Below, one piece after another: positions 51,889 to 57,430 of a stretch of 57,430 nt of DNA. A model generated the notes under the pieces. It searched no databases. It saw only the letters and a program-made list of their open reading frames with translations, and had not been told where the DNA came from. Source of the DNA: Thiomicrorhabdus sp. (lineage in GTDB: Bacteria; Pseudomonadota; Gammaproteobacteria; Thiomicrospirales; Thiomicrospiraceae); contig WFPP01000046.1 of assembly GCA_015487495.1 (NCBI GenBank), forward strand, positions 1 through 57,430, written 5' to 3'. A program made the position numbers and the translations under genes. Numbering within the stretch: position 1 is the stretch's first letter; each line of letters begins with the position of its first letter.

Positions 51889-52620
51889 TTAACTTGATGG
51901 CTCTGGAAATGTTTGATTCACTAAAAAATCTGTTTTTTGAAATTGTTTATTAAGCTGAGGGTTGCCCTGGCAATAAAAAAGAATGGACTCCATTGTTTGC
52001 TTTACCTCCCAACCACATTGCCTTAATGGATGACTGACAATGCTATCAATATTAAACACTCCCATGTTTGCATCCTCATTTGGACTTCGCGCCGAAAAAT
52101 AAGAAAACGCATCGACCCCCAGTGCCCTTAACTCCGAACCAATGGATTGAGTAAACCCATAATCGGTTTTAGAGCGTAACTTCATTTGCATCTCATTATC
52201 TTGAATCAAACATAAATCAATATACGAAGCACTTTTTACTCGTACTTCAAAAGAGGTTTTATGACTAACAATTGGCTTTTTAAACGGCGTATCCAGTGCT
52301 TGCCAGAAATAAAAGGCATAATAAGCCGACTCATACAGCATCGCATTCACCGTATGCGAACCATAAAAAAGAGAACGCTCAAACCGACTGCCAAAACGAG
52401 AGCCATATTCTAACGGAGGATAACGAAACGGAGTCTCAATAAGATAGTGTCGCTGCCCACAAATCAAACCTGGCTTGGAGGATTCTATCAGACTTTCTAA
52501 TAGCGATTGCTCATCAAGCGTGTCAACCAACTGCATAGTTGCAACCTTTTCTTGAGACTCAACCATTCTGTAAATAAAAGCATCAATACTGGATAGGTGG
52601 GATTTAAAAAAAGAGGTCAA
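51889..52620 (-). CDS. RES-domain toxin (RES/Xre-type II toxin-antitoxin system)
   Basis: YRMVESQEKVATMQLVDTLDEQ...YGSRFGSRFERSLFYGSHTVNAMLYESAYYAFYFW; the ORF extends to 52731 but overlaps the antitoxin; candidate TTG start at 52620, ATG at 52566. Confidence 0.8.
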   Translation of the reverse strand: MTSFFKSHLSSIDAFIYRMVESQEKVATMQLVDTLDEQSLLESLIESSKPGLICGQRHYLIETPFRYPPLEYGSRFGSRFERSLFYGSHTVNAMLYESAYYAFYFWQALDTPFKKPIVSHKTSFEVRVKSASYIDLCLIQDNEMQMKLRSKTDYGFTQSIGSELRALGVDAFSYFSARSPNEDANMGVFNIDSIVSHPLRQCGWEVKQTMESILFYCQGNPQLNKQFQKTDFLVNQTFPEPSS

Positions 52621-52985
52621 GCTCGCCCTCTCATGGCATCTAAATACTGAACCACATTTACAAGCCCTACCATCTCTTGTAGCTGTAAAACAGGTATGCC
52701 ATGAAGATGTCTGTTTTGAGTGTTCAGCCAATGACGCATAGCCTCATGGCTCCCACCTAAAATAGCATAAAGAGAACGATATACTCGAATAAGCAATAAA
52801 CTGGCTTCCAATGTTTTTGCATTTTTGATTTGCCCATTTTTTACAATTCGACTCATCGTACTGGCATTGACACCAATAATATTACCCACCACCTCATTAG
52901 ACAATCCCAGCTCTTTTTTAGTATTAATCAGCGCCTTTGCGACCACCTCTTCCGAAACGGGTGGATTAGAACGTACCGTATTCAT
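52617..52985 (-). CDS. Xre/MbcA/ParS-type antitoxin (DUF2384)
   Basis: Helix-turn-helix ELGLSNEVVGNIIGVNASTMSRIVKNG followed by VYRSLYAILGGSHEAMRHWLNTQNRHLHGIPVLQL; directly upstream of the RES gene. Confidence 0.82.
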   Translation of the reverse strand: MNTVRSNPPVSEEVVAKALINTKKELGLSNEVVGNIIGVNASTMSRIVKNGQIKNAKTLEASLLLIRVYRSLYAILGGSHEAMRHWLNTQNRHLHGIPVLQLQEMVGLVNVVQYLDAMRGRA

Positions 52986-53136
52986 AAAACACTCCCTGCA
53001 CGCTTACCATTTTCTTTTTTATACCATCCATTAAAACAGACAACCTCTTTATTTGCAATATATATAAACAATTCATGCATTTGAATACCCATATATTTAA
53101 GGTAACTCCTCAAATTAATTTCATTTTTTAAGAAAA

Positions 53137-53715
53137 TCAAGGAGAATTCAATGCCTCTTTAAGCTTATGCCGCTCCCAAAAAAAGACGATTACGCCTAAT
53201 ATGAGCATAACGATTAACAAAACCCATAAGTACTCTTCAATATAGGCGGCAATCATGGCTAACGCAAAGATAAATACGCCCACTAAACTGAAAAATAAAT
53301 TAAGGCGATACCCATCCAGAAAGGTGGCTAACCCTAATACAATTAATAACACCAGTCCTGTGCCTTCATAATTGAGTCGGCCTGCTTTGAGCAATAAAAA
53401 AATGCCGAACACCGCTATTCCCGTTGCGATCCAGTGAACAATTTGTACTCTTAATGATTGTAAAACAGGTTGTTTCAAGTGTTGAGCCTTTGACCAGCCC
53501 ATAATCAATCCTGAAAGAGCCAATATAATTGCCATCGCCCCCCAATAATTTAAGCTTTGTAATGGAGCATAATCTGTAACACCAACACCCAACATGGCTA
53601 AAATAAATACAACCGCTAATGCCACCCTCTCCATTGATTTTTTGTTATGCGGCAAAGAAACAGGGATATCACGCTCTTTCTCATCCACATCCACATCATT
53701 TTTTTCATTTTTCAT
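53137..53715 (-). CDS. Multi-pass membrane protein of unknown function
   Basis: About six hydrophobic helices; probable start MKNEKND at 53715 just upstream of its ORF body; overlaps nothing else. Confidence 0.65.
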   Translation of the reverse strand: MKNEKNDVDVDEKERDIPVSLPHNKKSMERVALAVVFILAMLGVGVTDYAPLQSLNYWGAMAIILALSGLIMGWSKAQHLKQPVLQSLRVQIVHWIATGIAVFGIFLLLKAGRLNYEGTGLVLLIVLGLATFLDGYRLNLFFSLVGVFIFALAMIAAYIEEYLWVLLIVMLILGVIVFFWERHKLKEALNSP

Positions 53716-53746
53716 TAAACTCTCTCCCATATATCGTGACCGAATA

Positions 53747-55225
53747 CTACAAAAACCGCTCAATCGTTAACAGTGTTTTAACGAGTGGATTTTTAAGTTT
53801 TTCTTGCATAATGCCTCCCATCATCTGCTTTGCAAGATTCGAAAAAGATTCTGAAAGTGTTGGGTGAGGGTGAATGGTGTCAACTAAATCACTTAATGTA
53901 AGGTGCTTTGAAACAATTAAGGCGGCTTCTCCAGCAATGCTATTTGCTTCGCTTGCAACAATAGATATGCCTAAAATTTGATTGTTTTTCTGATTCACAA
54001 CATATTTTAAAAAACCAAACGCCTCCCCTTCAATCTGACTCTTTGCATCCAAGTGATAATCATATATCCCTGTTATGACATCAATACCTCGTTTACGCGC
54101 TTCTTCTTCGGAAAGTCCTGCCATTGCAATATTGGGGTCACTGAAAAGCACCCACGAATTTTTGTCAAAATTAACTTTAAAAAAGTTATGTTCTAAAAAA
54201 AGATTTTGTGCAATGGTATGAGCACCATATTGTGCCGTGTGAGCAAATCTTGGAAAATGAGCGGCAACATCACCGTTGGCATAAATATGAGACTGGCTGG
54301 TTTGCAAAAAATGGTCGGTATTGATGCCCTGATGATTAAACTCAACGCCTGCTTTTTCAAGGTTTAACGATGCCACATTCGCCGTGCGCCCCGTTGCGAC
54401 CATCACTCTTTGTGAGCAAAGCCTTTTTTCACAACCCGCTTGCGTATAGATCACTTCAAATTCACCGTTATAATTAACGGTGGTCACGTCTGCACTAAGA
54501 ATAAGCGTTACATTTTTATTCTGTTTTAAACGATTAAGAATATGGTTTGCCGCATCAGCATCAAGTTGTTTCAAAATGCTTTTTTGTCGGCCAATTAAGT
54601 TTATTTTTACCCCTAACGTAGACAGTATTTGAGTAAATTCAATGGCGATTGCGCCATCCCCAATAATGGTCATGCTGTCAGGAAGCTCCATCCGCTCAAA
54701 AAAATCCTCATTCGTCCAGATTTTCTCAACTCCATCCCCTTTAAACGGAGGAATAAATGCTTTAGACCCCGTGGCAATCACACATTGTTTAAAAGACACG
54801 GACTGTTCCTTGGATTCCCCAGTGTGAATTAACAAGGTACTTTCATTCATAAATTTGGCTTGACCTTTATAAAGATGAATATTATTGGACAGTCTTTTTT
54901 TGGCGTCTTCCGATCTTTTTAATAAAATGGCTTCTTTTCGTTGAACCACTTTTTCCCATGCCAACTGGTAATGTGAGTTATCCAAGGCCACCCCAAAGGA
55001 TTTTAGGGAAGCTAACCGTTGAATGTAGTTCGCACTTATTTGCATAATTTTAGAAGGGATACAGCCATCAAATAAACACTCTCCCCCTAACATTCCCAGT
55101 GAATCAACCAGCAATACCTTTTTTTCTTTATTCAGCTTTGCATATTCCATGGCAACAGGTGTACCTGCTGGCCCGCCCCCTATCACGACTAAATCATATT
55201 TTTCAGCAATGTCTAAATGATGCAT
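53747..55225 (-). CDS. Dihydrolipoamide dehydrogenase/mercuric reductase-like flavoprotein disulfide reductase
   Basis: FAD motif VVIGGGPAGTPVAMEYAK; redox pair GGECLFDGCIPSK; NAD motif; IHPHPTLSE C-terminal motif. Confidence 0.9.
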   Translation of the reverse strand: MHHLDIAEKYDLVVIGGGPAGTPVAMEYAKLNKEKKVLLVDSLGMLGGECLFDGCIPSKIMQISANYIQRLASLKSFGVALDNSHYQLAWEKVVQRKEAILLKRSEDAKKRLSNNIHLYKGQAKFMNESTLLIHTGESKEQSVSFKQCVIATGSKAFIPPFKGDGVEKIWTNEDFFERMELPDSMTIIGDGAIAIEFTQILSTLGVKINLIGRQKSILKQLDADAANHILNRLKQNKNVTLILSADVTTVNYNGEFEVIYTQAGCEKRLCSQRVMVATGRTANVASLNLEKAGVEFNHQGINTDHFLQTSQSHIYANGDVAAHFPRFAHTAQYGAHTIAQNLFLEHNFFKVNFDKNSWVLFSDPNIAMAGLSEEEARKRGIDVITGIYDYHLDAKSQIEGEAFGFLKYVVNQKNNQILGISIVASEANSIAGEAALIVSKHLTLSDLVDTIHPHPTLSESFSNLAKQMMGGIMQEKLKNPLVKTLLTIERFL

Positions 55226-55277
55226 TTTGAAGATCCTCTTTTACGCTAATCCAAAAATAGAAGAACAGATTAGGCGA

Positions 55278-56621
55278 TTAAAACTCACTTGAAATTCTGT
55301 TTTTCAAATGACTCATCTCACGAATAAACTGTTTTTTAATGGTTCGATTATTAAGCAGTTTTAACAGCACTTCCAGTGCAAAGGCAAACACAAACGCTCC
55401 CACAATAAACATTGGAAAATGCGGAATCGAATCCGATGTATAGTAAATGGCAAATCCTGCGGCACTGAAGGTACCCATAATGGCTAAAACAACCAATCCA
55501 TAACTGGCTTTGGTTTCCTTAATAACCAGTAAATGTCCCGTATGCGTAAACCCCTGAATAAGCAACACGGTAATGGAAGCAATGGCTGCAATTTCACTTA
55601 AATTTAAAAAAAGAATCATGGGAACAATGAACGCCGCTGAAATCAACAATCCTTCTGTATTATGAAATACCCCTCTTTGATAAAACTTGGGAAGTTCACC
55701 CTCTTTTGCCAAGGTGTACCCAATTTGAGTAACCGCATAGAGCGTGGCATTAATCGCCGATGCGGTTGCCAAAAGCGCGGTTGCCGCAATGACTTTAAAA
55801 CCCCATTCGCCAAAAACAGGTTCAGAGGCTTCGGCCAATGCAAAGTCTTTACTTTTAATAATCTCATCCAAAGACAAATTTCCAAATACCGCAACCGTCA
55901 CAGCAATGTACAAAATGCCAACTAAAACAATAGATAAAATCATCGCCTTTAACATGATTTTAGAAGGGCTTTGCATGTCCTCGACACTGTTTGTAATCAC
56001 ACTAAACCCCTGAAAAGCAAAAAAGGTGAGTCCAAGTGCATAAAAAATATAGATAAAATCAGGCGCTTCAGCAGGGTTAAAATGAGACGGTTTGATAAAA
56101 AATAACGCCGAAACGGTAAAAACCAATAAAGCAATCAGCTTAACCACGACAATTAACGATTCAGCTTTAGCGACACTGGATGCACCAATTAAGTTAATCA
56201 TCACAAAAAAGCCTAACACCCCTAATGCAAACAGATTGGTGTAGGTTGTGGTCACGCCTTCAGCCATATAAGTCGCAGCATAAGTCCCAAAAGACTTTGC
56301 CACAGCCGCAATGGCAACCAGTTGTGCAATATAAAATAGCACCCCCAATGCACCCGAAAAAAACCCTTCACCGTATGACTGAACCAAATATTCAATCATA
56401 CCACCTCGGCTAGGATAACGAATGGCCAGTTTACTGAGTGAATAACCACAAAGCAGAGCAATGACTCCAGCAATGAAAAAAGACATCAGAACCAAATTAC
56501 CTGCAATCGCACCCGCTTGTCCGATGACAATAAAAATACCTGCTCCCACCATCGAGCCAATGCCTAAAAAAACCGCACTCCATAAACCAAATGCCTTTTG
56601 GTTTTCTTTAACACGACTCAT
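55278..56621 (-). CDS. APC-superfamily amino acid permease
   Basis: LGIGSMVGAGIFIVIGQAGAIAG; FFAFQGFSVITNSVEDMQSPSKIMLKAM; ~12 TM; similar to the permease at 42367. Confidence 0.92.
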   Translation of the reverse strand: MSRVKENQKAFGLWSAVFLGIGSMVGAGIFIVIGQAGAIAGNLVLMSFFIAGVIALLCGYSLSKLAIRYPSRGGMIEYLVQSYGEGFFSGALGVLFYIAQLVAIAAVAKSFGTYAATYMAEGVTTTYTNLFALGVLGFFVMINLIGASSVAKAESLIVVVKLIALLVFTVSALFFIKPSHFNPAEAPDFIYIFYALGLTFFAFQGFSVITNSVEDMQSPSKIMLKAMILSIVLVGILYIAVTVAVFGNLSLDEIIKSKDFALAEASEPVFGEWGFKVIAATALLATASAINATLYAVTQIGYTLAKEGELPKFYQRGVFHNTEGLLISAAFIVPMILFLNLSEIAAIASITVLLIQGFTHTGHLLVIKETKASYGLVVLAIMGTFSAAGFAIYYTSDSIPHFPMFIVGAFVFAFALEVLLKLLNNRTIKKQFIREMSHLKNRISSEF

Positions 56622-56649
56622 TCCAATCCCCCCTTTTTGAGATTTACGC

Positions 56650-57430
56650 TCATCTGTTCTGATAGCGATTTAAATCAAATAACCCTGATGAAACAGGGTT
56701 ACGCTTTGCAAATTCATCTTGAAACCAGTCCGCCAATGCCCAAAACTCAGGGTTGGTTCGCCTTACTCCATACTTTTCAACAAAGCGTTGATAATCCTTT
56801 TCAGTACGAATCGTCGCACAATGCGCCACAAACGCATCCACCTCCTCCAATGCAACCGAGAAAAAGAAATTGGGGTATGCCCCCTCCAGCCAAGGCACCA
56901 CCGTCATCGAATCGTTTTCAATATCGGCACGATTACGTTCGTGTTCATCCGCTAAAAAGGAGGTAACATTTTTATAAGCTTTATTGCGAATTAAGCTGTA
57001 CGCAAAATCCTTTTCCGGTTGGCTGGTTTTAATTCGAACAAAAGCAACCTCTGGAAAAGGCGCTAACTGCTCCCCTTTTAACTGTGCAATTTGAGTCATG
57101 GCACGATTCACTTTTTTCCATTCCATCTGTTTATTAAGGGCTACACCGGCTTGATTGCATGAAGACTCATCGCACTGATTTAAAGAAAATGCGGCCGTCG
57201 CAACCGGAGATAAATGTGCTTGAATGCGTTGATACAACTCCGCTTGTGGATCGTTGGTTTGATAACCAATCACCGACTGGGTACTCAGCCATGCTTGCGG
57301 CGCTGAAAACAGTTCTTCAATTGTTTGGCGTTGCCCAAGATACCAAGAGTCCCGAATGGCTTTGCGTTTATCCACGGGTAAAAAGGCTAAGAAATAATCT
57401 TCCCCTTCCATTCGTAAAAAATCCATATAA
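56650..57430 (-). CDS. cti: Fatty acid cis/trans isomerase (Cti), C-terminal part, probably continuing beyond the window
   Basis: PWLEGAYPNFFFSVALEEVDAFVAHCATIRTEKDYQRFVEKYGVRRTNPEFWALADWFQDEFAKRNPVSSGLFDLNRYQNR matches the Cti C-terminal pattern. Confidence 0.8.
   Translation of the reverse strand, partial: YMDFLRMEGEDYFLAFLPVDKRKAIRDSWYLGQRQTIEELFSAPQAWLSTQSVIGYQTNDPQAELYQRIQAHLSPVATAAFSLNQCDESSCNQAGVALNKQMEWKKVNRAMTQIAQLKGEQLAPFPEVAFVRIKTSQPEKDFAYSLIRNKAYKNVTSFLADEHERNRADIENDSMTVVPWLEGAYPNFFFSVALEEVDAFVAHCATIRTEKDYQRFVEKYGVRRTNPEFWALADWFQDEFAKRNPVSSGLFDLNRYQNR

Overview
The 57,430-bp window looks like the chromosome of a gammaproteobacterium; this is inferred from gene content and order only. 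Its main feature is a ~29 kb minus-strand flagellar/chemotaxis locus (2404-31479): fleQ-fleS-fleR, fliEFGHIJ, fliK-MCP-motA-motB-fliLMNOPQR-flhBAF-fleN-fliA, cheYZAW. This layout fits a FleQ/FleSR/sigma54/FliA polar-flagellum hierarchy. Flanking blocks are: cysD(end)-cysN-[DUF2061 + degenerate APS-kinase-like protein]; ilvB-ilvH-ilvC; orn; M48 peptidase-PCD-rsgA; a small cytochrome c between two MITE-like elements; a split riboflavin/thiamine operon (nrdR-ribD-ribE-ribBX-like // APC permease // ribH-nusB-thiL); glyA; ettA-PAS/degenerate GGDEF; a RES/Xre toxin-antitoxin pair; a lipoamide-dehydrogenase-like flavoprotein; an APC permease; and the C-terminal part of a fatty-acid cis/trans isomerase. 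I saw no CRISPR array, tRNA or rRNA. The most unusual signals are: (1) strong excess of G/C homopolymers (19 tracts of at least 7 nt, up to 11), mostly inside intact housekeeping and motility genes, with one at the Shine-Dalgarno position of nrdR; (2) two same-orientation ~160-bp MITE-like elements, each flanked by CTAG, bracketing a cytochrome c gene, one of whose CTAG copies supplies the rsgA stop codon; (3) a second MITE family (full copy between ilvH and ilvC, truncated copy abutting the end of ribBX); (4) a membrane-anchored APS kinase-like protein with lost catalytic motifs next to CysN; (5) near-consensus sigma54 promoters before fliE and cheA; (6) EF-hand-like triple repeats in CheA. 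None of this amounts to a clear new multi-gene system; (1), (2) and (4) are the best leads.
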